Origin: Phocoena phocoena
Lineage: Eukaryota > Chordata > Mammalia > Artiodactyla > Phocoenidae
Length of the DNA: 64,000 nucleotides
Assembly (NCBI RefSeq): GCF_963924675.1
Contig: NC_089219.1
Span: forward strand, 149,068,288-149,132,287
Direction: 5' to 3'
Shown here: positions 22,640 through 32,999 of the stretch, in pieces
Numbering within the stretch: position 1 is the first letter of the stretch
Layout of the letters: each line of letters starts with the position of its first letter
The notes under the pieces: generated by a model
The model's database searches: none
Seen by the model: the letters and a program-made list of their open reading frames with translations, nothing else
Told to the model about the DNA's origin: nothing
Position numbers and translations under genes: made by a program

Positions 22640-22855
22640 TGCTCATCACAGGGACTGTCTATATATCATTTCAGCCAAACTCACCACAATATTCATGGTT
22701 TTCACCCATTCTACAGCAGAAAAAGTCAAGGTTGGGGTGTGTTAAGTATTTTGTCTATGGTCACACGGCTGAAAAGTAGCAGATCTAGGATTCAAGATTA
22801 GTTCTCTCTAGTATTGAGAGTTGAGCCCTTCTCACTATACTGTTCCGTCCCTCGG
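22640..22855 (-). mobile_element. MIR SINE
   Basis: 'cacccattctacagcagaaa', 'tctatggtcacacggctgaa' and 'cttctcactatactgttccg' match the reversed MIR core and its tRNA-derived head. Confidence 0.65.
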
Positions 22856-22894
22856 TGACCCCAACTTATTTATCTCACGTATCAAGACCCCACC

Positions 22895-23285
22895 ACACCA
22901 CCTTATACAAGGTAGGTACAAATGATTGATGAATAAATGAAAATACAGTCCCTCAACTCAAAGAATTTATTTACAGTCTAGCTGCAGAGTCAATACATAA
23001 AGGGGCTAAAAAATAAATAGCAATTTAAAAGGTATGTGACAGTCCAGTACAACAAAACAAAAACTGTCATAAGACTGTATAAGATTAATTGCCAAATGAA
23101 TGATACAGATAATAAGTGCTGTAGGGCTGGAATGATCTGGTAAAGCTTTATGGAGGAAGAGGGATGTTTCTAAGTACAACTTTTAATATTTATGAAGTGT
23201 CTACTCTGGACAAAGCCCTATATGCGAAGATCGACAAAACTCAGTCCCTGCTCTCCAAGGGTTTTGAGTGTAGAGTAGGGAGGAT
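22895..23285 (-). repeat. Ancient LINE remnants (L2-like, antisense)
   Basis: 'cagtccctcaactcaaagaa' with 'tttacagtctagctgcagag' (22950-22990) and, again, 'ctcagtccctgctctccaag' (23240-23259) both fit an antisense L2 tail, so two adjacent pieces are present. Confidence 0.5.
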
Positions 23286-23410
23286 GAGTAGGGAGGTAAA
23301 TACAAAGTGAGGTTTTGGAAACAGATAGGCAGCATAGAAGAGGAGGTGGCTGTCCAACTACCTTCCCTTGTTTTTCTTTGCCTATGCTCTCCCAAAACAA
23401 TTTATTACAG

Positions 23411-23576
23411 TCTTGCTTCTCAAAGTAGGATCCAAGGACCAGCGGCATTAGCCTCATTCGGAAACTTGCTAGAAATGCAAAATCTTGGGATCCACCCCAG
23501 ACCTACTGAACTAGAATCCGCATTTTAACAAGATCCAGAGTTGATTTGTGTGCACATCAAAGTTTGAGAAGTGCTG
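23411..23576 (-). mobile_element. MER5A hAT-Charlie element
   Basis: 'gcttctcaaagtaggatcca', 'ttgctagaaatgcaaaatct', 'cccagacctactgaactaga' and 'cacatcaaagtttgagaagt' run through the whole reversed MER5A sequence, with both terminal 'ttctcaaa/tttgagaa' repeats still visible. Non-autonomous; no coding capacity. Confidence 0.8.
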
Positions 23577-24440
23577 ATCTAGGATGCAGAGTACTTAAGC
23601 AGCTGGGACTACCATCATTTCTCCATCCGTGCCGTGTGTCCCACTCCAAAGCCCCACAGTCCTCCCGGAGATGGTGTAGTGTATTTAAGGAAGCCAGTTC
23701 AGGAATCTTGCTCTCTGTCCTTTCACCACTGTTGATGACTAATTTCTCCTTCTTTACCTACAATATATTCCCTCCCCCAAATCCCTGACTCATTCTCACC
23801 CCTGCAGTTCCTTGCTGCTCCCAATACCTTCTGTTCCAAGAGCCAGATAAATAAGAATTACTTTTGCTACTCAGTTCCCTCAAATGTCAAATTCTCTCTG
23901 GAGTTGCTGGACTTGTCAAGGAGGAGGAATTATCTTTGTGGTTAAATATAGACTCTGTCTCTCTTTCTCCATGCCCACCCTTATCCCCTTGAGTCAGAAT
24001 CAGCAGCAAGGGGAACAGAACAGAGAGAATATTTTGCTTCTTCAGATGGGAAGGTATTGATCAGGCAGAGAAGAGAAACAAAACAGAAAATAACAACAAG
24101 AGAGAAAGCAAAGGCATTCAAGTCTCAGATGCATCTAACCTGGATACAAAAGGGCTCTTTTATTAGGCATGGATTTATCTTCAAGTTCAAAATGTGAGAG
24201 AGAAGATCTGAGAAAATGAAGCAAGCATTGAATATTTGGCATTTGCAATAGGAGACGTATGAGCTGTGATGATTAAAACTCAGCCTAATGGTTTTCCAAG
24301 ACAATTTTAATACAAGGGGAAAATGTTCTAGCCAGATTAAAAGTTAGAGCTCTTTACCTTGGATGCTCTGGTGGAAAAATGAGGCTGCCAAATGAAGAGA
24401 AAGGAGAGTGGACAGGAAAGAGAGATGGCTTTCCTCCTCA
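23577..24440. other. Unannotated stretch
   Basis: No element recognised. 24000-24130 is A/G-rich. An 80-codon frame (23546-23788) has no known match. Confidence 0.4.
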
Positions 24441-24444
24441 GTGT

Positions 24445-24590
24445 TTCAGGAAGTGTGCTGGGTATTCTGCAGATGTTTTACATAGATTATTTCATTTAAT
24501 CCTCACATAGTACTGTAAGGAGGCATCATTAATCTTATTTTACAATTAGGCTTAAAGAGATCAGAGAACTTGCCCAATAACAATAGATAC
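24445..24590 (-). mobile_element. MIR SINE fragment
   Basis: 'gattatttcatttaatcctc', 'acatagtactgtaaggaggc', 'cttattttacaattaggctt' and 'agaacttgcccaataac' match a reversed MIR 3' half and core. Confidence 0.75.
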
Positions 24591-24599
24591 ATACATACT

Positions 24600-25250
24600 T
24601 GCACAGCATTCATGGATTTTGTATTTGTGAATTCACCTATAAGCTAAAATTTATTTTTAACCTCAAATCAATACTCATGGTGCTTTCACAGTCATTTGAA
24701 GACACGCGCAGAGTGATGAAAAATTTGAGTCATCCAACGTGCATGTTCTCAGATGAGGTCAAATGACACGACCCTCTGCCTTCTTATTTCAGCTCTGATG
24801 CTATAAACAAGTGTCCTTTTTATGGTCTATTTAGTGCTGCTTTATTTTTTTTACATGTTTGTACTTTTTTTGATGAGTTCACTGTTTAAAATGGCCCCAA
24901 GAGTAGTGCTGAAGTTCTATCTACTGCTCTTAAGCACAAGAAGGTTGTGAGGTACCTTATGGAGAGAATACGTGTGTTAGATAAGCTTCACCCAGACGTG
25001 AGTTACAGTGCTATCGGCTGTGAGTTCAATGTCACTGAATCAATGACATATAGTAAATACAGTGCCTTTAAACAGAAATGCACCTAAGAAAGGTTACCTC
25101 TTCATCAGTTGATGAAAATGTCATGGCCGGAGGCTCCCAGGAACCTAACCCTATATTCCACCTAAGAGCAGTGGTTCAGTATTCACTAATTCAGGGTTTA
25201 TGGCAACTTTATAAAACAAAACTACTGTGAATAAGGAGAAGCAACTATAT
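24600..25250 (+). mobile_element. Tigger (pogo-like) DNA transposon remnant with transposase fragment
   Basis: Tigger elements are cut-and-paste transposons of the Tc1/mariner superfamily with a CENP-B-like DNA-binding head. Here a frame stays open from 24932 to a stop at 25085 and reads KVVRYLMERIRVLDKLHPD followed by VSYSAIGCEFNVTES, the expected helix-turn-helix of the pogo/CENP-B class. Downstream text 'catggccggaggctcccagg' and 'actgtgaataaggagaagca' fits the 3' end; 'attcatggattttgtatttg' fits the 5' end. The catalytic domain is absent, so the copy is internally deleted and dead. Confidence 0.72.
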
Positions 25251-25284
25251 TTTTTTTTAACTCTCAGGTAAATTATAGGTATAA

Positions 25285-25335
25285 ATAGACACACATATAC
25301 AGACACATACACACATATATACATATACATGTTTA
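25285..25335 (+). repeat. Mixed CA/TA low-complexity tract
   Basis: Interrupted ACACAT and ATACAT units over about 50 bases. Confidence 0.75.
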
Positions 25336-26255
25336 TCTTCAGGAGACCACGGGAACAGAAGACTTTTAAAAGTCATTTGGGATAGGAAGTAAGACCTCTA
25401 AAGAACTTGCTAAACTGCTTTTTCTGGCAAGAAAGTTTGAGTGAATATCTGTCCCTGTCTTGCTGGATGAGGGGTGATGTGTGGGGACAGAGTTGGGTCA
25501 CGACCCCCAGCTCTTTATCCTCCCTTTCATCAGCTTTCCCCCTAAATATGTGTTGCACACATGATTTAAAAATATTAAATTGAAGAGAGGCCAAGTCACG
25601 AGCCCTCCTGGGTGCCCAGAAGGCTCTGTCTGACACTGTTCCCGTGGCTGTGATTGGACTCGGATCTGCCACACTCTAAAGCCATGCCCTTTCCCCTGTA
25701 TCTTCACATCTGCATTGTCCAGGGATGTTCTATTTCTTGAATTCTAGAACTTCATGGAATAAGAAGAAAGAGTCTCTCATCCTTCTGTTGAGCACAATTC
25801 GCTGTCCTCCCATTTCCAAAGAATTGTCTTCTCCTCATCAGGTCATCCTGAAACAAAAAGGGCCACACTCAGGAATCCCATTTTCACTCAACACCGGTAG
25901 ATATTTTTTTAAGAACTGAAAAGTCTCCTACGAGCTGAATAGTATAGGACCACTTTGATTGCTTTTACGTATCTTATAACGAGGTATGTTTCATATTTGT
26001 ATTGTTTCTTTCCCCTAATTTCATCAGACTCATCTTAGCTCTGGCTACTGCTCTATGCCTTTTTCTCCTTGACAATCTATTTCCACTTATTTTCTCTTCA
26101 TTCTTCAATTCAGCATGTTCTTCCACCCCAGCCATCCCATTCACCGAATGCCCAAATCACTGGATACATTTCATTCTTTACCTTATCCTCTCTTTAGCCT
26201 TTGACATCATTGACTACATCCTCATGTTTCTGAGGCCTCGTGGAATGAGTAAATA
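25336..26255. other. Unannotated stretch
   Basis: No recognised element. Minus-strand frames of 99 and 69 codons (25373-25707) overlap each other. A pyrimidine-rich section lies at 26030-26200; an 84-codon frame there is leucine- and phenylalanine-rich only because the bases are. Confidence 0.35.
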
Positions 26256-26259
26256 AAAT

Positions 26260-26400
26260 TTAGGACCATAAAATATTAGAGTAAATAGGACCTTAGAGGC
26301 CATCAGACCAAATCAGTCAGTTTGGAGGGGAGGGGGAGAGTGACTTGCCAAAAATCATGGCTCCAACTGGTGGAGGAATTCCAGTGCCCACTTCCCTGTA
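26260..26400 (-). repeat. L3/CR1-like LINE remnant
   Basis: 'gtaaataggaccttagaggc' and 'catcagaccaaatcag', then 'gagtgacttgccaaaaatca', match the antisense L3/CR1-like layout also present at 34990 and 48280. Confidence 0.55.
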
Positions 26401-27440
26401 GTATCTGGTCTCTCAGCCTACAGCACCTGGTATTCTATTCCAAGCTGGTCTCCCATCCAAGCATTATACAGGTCTGACCCTGACCAACTCCATGACTGAC
26501 TGAGCTGGAGGATGTTCAAGGTGATAGATCTATCTTTTCTGTCACTTCACCCTCCTCTGCCTCCCAGGGGCCTCTAACCCCTCAGGCTGGCCTTTGGCTG
26601 ATCATGACACCAGAGAATCAATACCAAGAGGAGAAGAAGATTGAAAGTGCCAAGCAGAATCCTTGAAGATGCCATGCCACGCTGATGAAAGTAAACTGAT
26701 AAGAATTTTACTGCCCAGAGTTAAAGACCTCTGGACATTTATTCTGTAGTGTAAGACAGTTGCTAAGTTGTAGAAGGATATGTATTTGGGGGTGTCTTCC
26801 ACTTAAGCTTGTGAATTATCATTTGTGCAGATACCCTAGTCAACTCCCTAAATCTGCTTCTAATCAGTATTGTGGGTCCTTGCACTCTGAAAGGCTCATT
26901 CTATATACGGTACAGGTAAAAAGAAAAGACTTTTAGAAGAAAACAAGGAGGAAGGAAGAGAAGGGGGAAGAATAGTTCAACTTAAGTTATCCCCAAATGT
27001 GGCTGCTTTTGTAGCATTCAATACAGGGAAAAACTCCTCACCTTATAAGCAACAACAAATGGATCCTGAACTCCAGATTCTATTTGCAGAGATGGAGCTT
27101 TGTCCTTGAGCTTTTGGGAGGACTCTTCATGATGATGGAAAATTGGGGTGGAATCCATCATGTTGCATATACACTACACCTTGGGATCTAATCCAAATGG
27201 TGAGCAGCCCAGAGCTCTGATAGGACACAGATACAAAGGACTTAAAAGATGTAACTTTGTTTCTACAAACGCACAAAGTGCCCCCACGTTTTGAAAGGAG
27301 CAACCATGTTGAAGTGTTTTCACTCTTTCTCTAATTCACCGATGTTTTACTCATGAACTTTAAATATTATAACAGCCTCACCCCTGTTGGCATCAAGTTT
27401 TTCTTTTTTTTTTAATCCAATTTTTATAGAGCAGCCAAGG
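26401..27440. other. Unannotated stretch
   Basis: Nothing recognised apart from an A/G-rich patch at 26925-26975 and a T-rich run at 27399-27413. Confidence 0.4.
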
Positions 27441-27444
27441 GGTA

Positions 27445-27545
27445 GATTGTGCTTATTAAATTAAAGAAGATAATGCATGTGTAAAATGTTTTGCAAATTG
27501 TAAAACTCTGTACAAATCTTAGTCATTGTTATTATCATTTATTAA
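27445..27545 (+). mobile_element. MIR SINE 3' fragment
   Basis: 'agataatgcatgtgtaaaat', 'gttttgcaaattgtaaaact' and 'gttattatcattta' match the sense MIR 3' half. Confidence 0.65.
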
Positions 27546-27699
27546 CCAATGCTGATTCCCATTAGAAAGAGTTCGGCCAGTCTAACTCCCATCACCCTCA
27601 GCCTCATGTGCTGTTATCTCATGAAGTGGAGTAAGTCAGGAAGAGAAAAAAGCAATAAACCTTCCATATGCCACACACTCGCAGAAAGAAAAAGGACTT

Positions 27700-28470
27700 C
27701 CATTTAAAGATTCATTCAGCAAATATTTATCGAATATTATTTGTGAAAGCAATACAGTGGTGAATTGTAGTCTCCATCTCTAAAGACCTTCGTGCATTAC
27801 AGGAAGAAAGACATTTTTAAAAAGCAAACAATCAATTCACGATGACAAATTGTGTTAAGTACTATATTTATTGAACAAATGAATAAATAGTAAATGAATT
27901 AATTAATGGTTTCTCCGCATAAGTGATATTTAAACTGAAAACTGAAGGATGAATAGGAATTAGCCAGGAAAAGAGCTTGGGGCCTTTAAAGCACTGGGAA
28001 AGACCAGTAAACTGGGTGAGCAAGGAGGAAGGTGACATGAGCAGAGGCCGGCGGGTGGTAGATCCTGCAGAGCACCGCAGGCCACAGGAAGTTTGTTCTG
28101 GCTGGGACGGCTAGCCTGTGAAGCTTTGGTCCAGGAGTAACTTAATCTGATTCAATCTCTAAAAGGATCACTCTGGCTGTTACTTCAAGAATGAAATTGG
28201 GGGATGGGGTAGGGACACAGGGACTGAAGTGAGGGGACCACTTAAGCTATTGTAGGAGTGTAGATTAGTGAGACCAGTGGCTTGGACTCGGTGGAGGCAG
28301 TGTTGTCGGAAGTGAGCGGACATACTCATGAGATACCTTGGACTTAGAATTAAGAAGCTTTTGATGATCGATTGGGAGGCGATGGAGTTGCCAAAGATCC
28401 CCTCGAGGTTTCTAGCCTGAGCAACTGAGTGGAAGAGCTTGGGAACAATGGAGGAGTTTGAGGTGGGTGG
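27700..28470 (-). repeat. Long ancient LINE-type remnant (L2-tail-like start)
   Basis: Starts as an antisense L2 tail ('tcattcagcaaatatttatc') and continues through 'gaggaaggtgacatgagcag', 'ggatcactctggctgttact' and 'gagtggaagagctt'-like text in the order of a long mammal-wide repeat I know by pattern but cannot name. It is the most complete example of this layout in the window. Confidence 0.55.
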
Positions 28471-28914
28471 TGAGAATAATTTTAATTTTAGGAAAAAAAA
28501 CCAAAAAACAAAACAAAAAAACCTTGGTCAGATGAGAGCAGCGTGTCAAGTCTGGAAAGTGAGATGGGTAAGACACAGCACTGCAACACCAAACTCCTTT
28601 TGCTATGTGACTGGTATTTAATAATGTCTTTAGAAAACACCTGGCATAGGATAGGGTTCTGTCAACTCTCAATAGACAGTACAACATGGCACAGAGCTCT
28701 TCTCCAGGATCAAGGACCCTGGAAAAGAAGAAGCACCCTTTTCATTTGTAGGAATATGGTTTCAAGATTTCCCCAGTAGGCAGCATTTTCATATTGACTA
28801 CGCTCTGATTAGTTGCTTACCTTCCTTAACATCACTGGAGGGTGTTCCCCATTTCCTTACTCTCTTACTTCTTTGAATAATGTTTTGGAGACCACCTCAG
28901 TTATGTGATAACAG
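28471..28914. other. Unannotated stretch with A-rich patch
   Basis: An A/C-rich run (28493-28523) is the only pattern. Frames of 60-91 codons overlap on both strands. Confidence 0.4.
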
Positions 28915-29125
28915 TCTTTTTTTTTTTTTTTAATTGTGTTAAAATACACATAACATAAAATTTACCATTTTAATTATTTTTTATTGTACAGTTGAGTGGT
29001 ATTAAATACATTTATTGTTATATAATCATCACCACCATCCATCTCCAGAATGCTTTTCATCCTGCAAAATGGAAACTCTGTACCCATTAAACATTAACTC
29101 CCCGTTTCCCCACATCACTCTTGCT
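28915..29125 (-). mobile_element. L1M 3' UTR fragment, antisense
   Basis: A 15-T run then 'aaatacacataacataaaat', 'ataatcatcaccaccatcca' and 'actctgtacccattaaacat' match a reversed L1M 3' UTR. Confidence 0.75.
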
Positions 29126-29434
29126 AATAGTGCTTTTAACATAGATGTAACAGCCTTCATTGCTTAGAAGGAAAGGTCTTCTGCCTTGAGTTGGGGTACA
29201 TTAGACAGTTGGCAGTGGAGGGGAGACCCAGACAGGACTCTGTCCTGGGTGAGCACCAGCTTTTCCTGGGTATCTGTCATCATGGCAGGTGGAAGAGAGT
29301 GACAGAATCCTAGGTGGGAACTTAAACTTGGAGGGTCAGAGCCCAGCTTCCGTTACAGTTTTGTCTCTCTGCCAAGAGACTCTTTATTGTGTCTCTCAGA
29401 CAAAACCTTGGCATTTCTGTGTTTTTTTGTTTTG

Positions 29435-29735
29435 TTTTAACAGCTTTATTGAGATATAATTCACATAAAATACAATTCACCAATTTAAATTATACAATTC
29501 AATGGTTTTAGTATATTTATGGAGTTTGCAACCATCACCGCAGTCAACTTTAGAATATTTTCATCACCCCAGAAAGAACCCCTGGACACATTAGCGATCA
29601 CTCCCCACCCTTTCCCCGGCCTCACCGTGCTCACTGCTCAGTGCTAGGCAACTACTAATCTGCTTTCTTTTTTGATGGGTTTGTCTCCTCTGGGCACTTC
29701 ACACAAATGCCATCACACCCTATGTGGGTTTAGGT
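29435..29735 (-). mobile_element. L1M 3' UTR fragment, antisense, second copy
   Basis: 'agctttattgagatataatt', 'caccaatttaaattatacaa', 'tttgcaaccatcaccgcagt' and 'ttttcatcaccccagaaaga' cover the same UTR interval as 28915-29125. It is therefore a separate insertion in the same orientation, not a broken half of the first. Confidence 0.8.
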
Positions 29736-29739
29736 GACA

Positions 29740-30248
29740 AAATATTTTAACAGAGGAATGCATTGGTCTTTTGCTAGGATCTCCCTTATTATGCAGTGAA
29801 AAACAACAGCCCTAACCCCAAATCACAGCCAGGTAAGCTGGGAGAATTGCAGTGTTAGAGAGGCTGCCAGAAATCCCCCCCTGGCCTTAGCCTTCCCCAG
29901 GGCTGGGAGATCAGGGCTTTAGAGCTTCCTATCTCATCACTTTCTAAAAGCATAAAGGCCATTCCTTCTGGTCTTGGGGGATTCCCTGGGGCTCAGTGCT
30001 CCAGGTGATGGGAAAGCCTCTGGCCTACAAGCACTTCAGGTCACAATTTTTTGCCCTTTAAAATAGAGGGAAGTTATAATAGAGGAAAGAGGGATTTCAG
30101 GATGACACTGAGACACGGGGCTTATAGCAGAGCCGAGTGACCAGAAAACCCCCCAAATGTCTCACGTAGGAGCCACCAGGATGATTTTCCCCTAAAAATA
30201 TTCCCCCGCTGGCTTGGGAATCCCTCAGACAGCAAGTCTTTCCTTTGG
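29740..30248. other. Unannotated stretch
   Basis: No gene or repeat recognised. Locally G+C-richer around 29830-30010. Confidence 0.4.
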
Positions 30249-30590
30249 GTGAATCATAAACTCTCCCTCCCTGTGTTTAGTGTTTTAGTTTCCCAAGCAC
30301 TTGGGCACACATTGTTTTGCAATATCTTTCATTCTGTTGATTTTGATAGAGCACCACCCACCTGTTTGCTTGTAATGAGTTTGTTGAGGATGAGGTGCTT
30401 TGCCTCATTGGTGCTCCCAAAACAATTTACACTTACCTCTATTATAGCACTTAGGACCTTTTATTCTATTTGTTTACACCGTCTATTCGCCCCTTTAGAC
30501 TATGAGCTACTACAGCAGAAGCTTCTAGACCCAGCACAATACAGGATACCTAGTAGGCAGATAGCAAAGGATGCCAGTGCTCACAACTTG
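30249..30590 (+). repeat. Possible decayed L2 LINE with a 130-codon open frame
   Basis: 'atagcacttaggacctttta' and 'gcccctttagactatgagct' followed by 'ctagacccagcacaatacag' loosely follow the sense L2 terminus. The open frame 30249-30641 (MNHKLSLPVFSVLV...) runs through it, has no known domain, and is probably repeat-derived chance. Confidence 0.35.
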
Positions 30591-30639
30591 TTTTACGGGA
30601 AGAAGGTAGGGCTTAATCTTGTAAGGATAGAAAGTGATT

Positions 30640-30890
30640 GACTGAAGAACGCTCGCTCTTCAATAAGGCACTTGAACCCAGGTTTTGTAACTCCAGACCC
30701 AGGGCTTTTCATTTGGCACTGGTGCTTATAGACATGTGTATCGTGGTTTGCAGTTTCACAACAGGCATTTATATACATCGTCTCAAGTGACCTTCATAAT
30801 AGCCTTGTAAGGCAGAGACACAGTTTTAGAGGTTACTGAATAAGAAAACAGACTTAGAGATGTCAGAAAATTTACCGCGCAAACCAGCCC
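30640..30890 (-). mobile_element. MIR SINE
   Basis: 'cttgaacccaggttttgtaa' (tRNA-derived head) and 'catcgtctcaagtgaccttc' with 'atagccttgtaaggcagaga' match reversed MIR parts. Their order is disturbed, so two overlapping MIR fragments may be present. Confidence 0.5.
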
Positions 30891-30894
30891 GAAA

Positions 30895-31085
30895 CAAGGG
30901 CTTTGCAGACCTGTATTTAAAAGCTAGTTCTGTCCTTTCTGGCTTGTGATTTAACAGTTATTTCATCTCTATAATGGGAATTGTAAACTCTGCCTTGCAG
31001 AAGTTTCTGAGATTTACAGATAACGTAAATGCATTGCTTGGCTTGTAGTAAGCACTGCATGGCAGGTGACTATTATGATCGCCAG
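30895..31085 (+). mobile_element. MIR SINE
   Basis: 'agctagttctgtcctttctg', 'ttatttcatctctataatgg' and 'gagatttacagataacgtaa' follow the sense MIR order. Confidence 0.65.
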
Positions 31086-31089
31086 CTTG

Positions 31090-32258
31090 AAATTTGAAGC
31101 TAAAAGCTACATCTGCATTTTCTAAGGAATCCCTCTGCCCTTGTAGACCCTTGTTTTAAGATGTAAATGCCCTGGGAGGGACAATACTTTAAGTCTGGCA
31201 CATCAGAGCAGAAGGTGTTAGGATTGAGTACTGGGGAGTTACACTAAAATACCCAAGAGGACTGAAACTTGGGGCTGGAGGTGACAAAGACAGATTTCCT
31301 GACTTAATCACAGTTTTGGAGGTGGTCTCAGAGGGTGCAGGGAGTAGGATGGTGGGCAGCTAGACTGCCTCGATGCTTTCCTGTGCAGCATGCAGCACAC
31401 ACCCCTATAATTCCCTAGGAGAATGAGGTGAAGCCTGGACTCATGGAACCCGTGGCTCGGGAGAAAGATCTGTGCGCTCACGCACTCCCTCGAAGCTGGG
31501 TGAGTGGGTGTCCAGAGCGGTTATGAACCAGAGAAGCATGTGCATTTGTTTGACTTTGATGTGTCAACACTTGCCTGCATATGTCTCCTTTTGCAATGTT
31601 TGTAAAACGAGGTCCTGGAAGATGGAGTGTTACCTCTTGCCTTGGCCACCCTTGGTATGAATAGCCTCATCGCTCCGAATTCATTTGGTGTTTATGGGAA
31701 TATCATATGTAGTTCTGTAGACATTCCCTAACCATTATAATGCAGTTACCATAGATAATGCTCTCCTAGTGCAATATGTTATCACCATTTTAACAACCTG
31801 ACATACGATGGGCTCATATTATCACTTAAATGAAGCCATTAAGCAGCTAGAGGCTTCCAGGAGTCAGATGTGAGAGCATCCAATGGACAAAGCTGTGCCA
31901 CTTCCAGCACCGCTGACTTCATCAGCTGGAGGGGAGGACGCAGCTCTACCTGGGGGTCATCCAGCTAGCTGGCCAAAGGCTTGTAAAACAGTTCCCTTCG
32001 GAAGCTAACTTGGACCCCAGGCCCTGAGCTAAGAAATAAACTCTTGCCTTATTACAACTCTTCTTTAATGTAGAAAAGAAATGTTGGTGCCTAAGAGCAA
32101 AGCAATGAGATGTAATCAAATACACAATTCCAGCTACAGAGTTGAGTAGTTGAGATCTGAGGGAGGCGGCAAACTATTCAGAGACCTGAAATTACCACTT
32201 GCCCGTGGGGTTTGATTTGAAGCATAGTAAAAGCATCAACTAACATTTGTAAAAATGC
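31090..32258. other. Unannotated stretch, possibly with conserved non-coding DNA
   Basis: No repeat or gene recognised. 31690-31860 ('aaccattataatgcagttac', 'cacttaaatgaagccattaa') is AT-rich but complex, with homeodomain-like TAAT cores, and is a candidate for conservation testing. Confidence 0.35.
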
Positions 32259-32259
32259 A

Positions 32260-32368
32260 TGAGGTTGACAAACTCTTATCACATATACTATAATTTATTT
32301 GATCTTCAAAAGCACCCAGTAAGGTAAACATTATTATTATCCCCATTTTACAGGTGAGGAAAGGGGGG
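32260..32368 (-). mobile_element. MIR SINE 3' fragment
   Basis: 'ttatttgatcttcaaaagca' and 'attattattatccccatttt' with 'acaggtgaggaaagg' match the reversed MIR 3' half. Confidence 0.7.
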
Positions 32369-32475
32369 TTATTTTCATCAAGTCAGCCTCATAGGATTAT
32401 AGGAGGAGTAAACAAAATAATCCATGTGAAAAGCCTAGCATTTCGTAAGCACTCTCCATATATTACTTTTTATTA
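32369..32475 (+). mobile_element. MIR SINE 3' fragment, opposite orientation
   Basis: 'ctcataggattataggagga', 'gtaaacaaaataatccatgt' and 'gaaaagcctagcatttcgta' match the sense MIR 3' half. It abuts the previous fragment head to head. Confidence 0.6.
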
Positions 32476-32479
32476 ACTG

Positions 32480-32870
32480 AGATATTTCAGTGGGAAGTTT
32501 CCTTTGTCCAAAATCATCTCTTGTCTTCCTAGAACTTAATCCCTAAATCCCATCATAAAATCATCAGTCTGGTTGGTACTGGATCCATGAAATGGGTCTG
32601 TTGTAGGAGTCTGGCCCCCTGAGTCCAATTTCATAAACTGAACAGAGATGGGAGGAACCAGTAACTTGGGAGTCAAAAGAACTCACTCTAACTAAATAAT
32701 TAAACTTCAGGATTAATGGGGCTTCACTTAAATACAAACTAGCAAATAAATTTTACAAGAGGTGATCTTACACCAGAAGACAGTAAGAAGTCCCGAACTC
32801 TGAGAGGTTAGGAGAGAGTTTGAATTTTAAAATTAAACAATTGAAAGTTTGTTCTCAGCTGGGACAACAT
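32480..32870. other. Unannotated stretch
   Basis: No element recognised. Confidence 0.4.
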
Positions 32871-32872
32871 AG

Positions 32873-32990
32873 ACTTTTTTTTTGAAAGACTTTATTCTTT
32901 TAGAGCAGCTCATAGGAAAATTGAGAGCAAGGTACAGAGATTTCCCATTTACCTCCTGTGCCTCACACAGCATGGATTTTTTTTTAAAAC
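32873..32990 (-). mobile_element. L1M 3' UTR fragment, antisense
   Basis: 'gactttattcttttagagca' and 'aagtacagagatttcccat'-like text (32929-32949, reads 'ggtacagagatttcccattt') then 'acctcctgtgcctcacacag' match a reversed L1M 3' UTR. Confidence 0.7.
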
Positions 32991-32999
32991 CAGCTTCTA

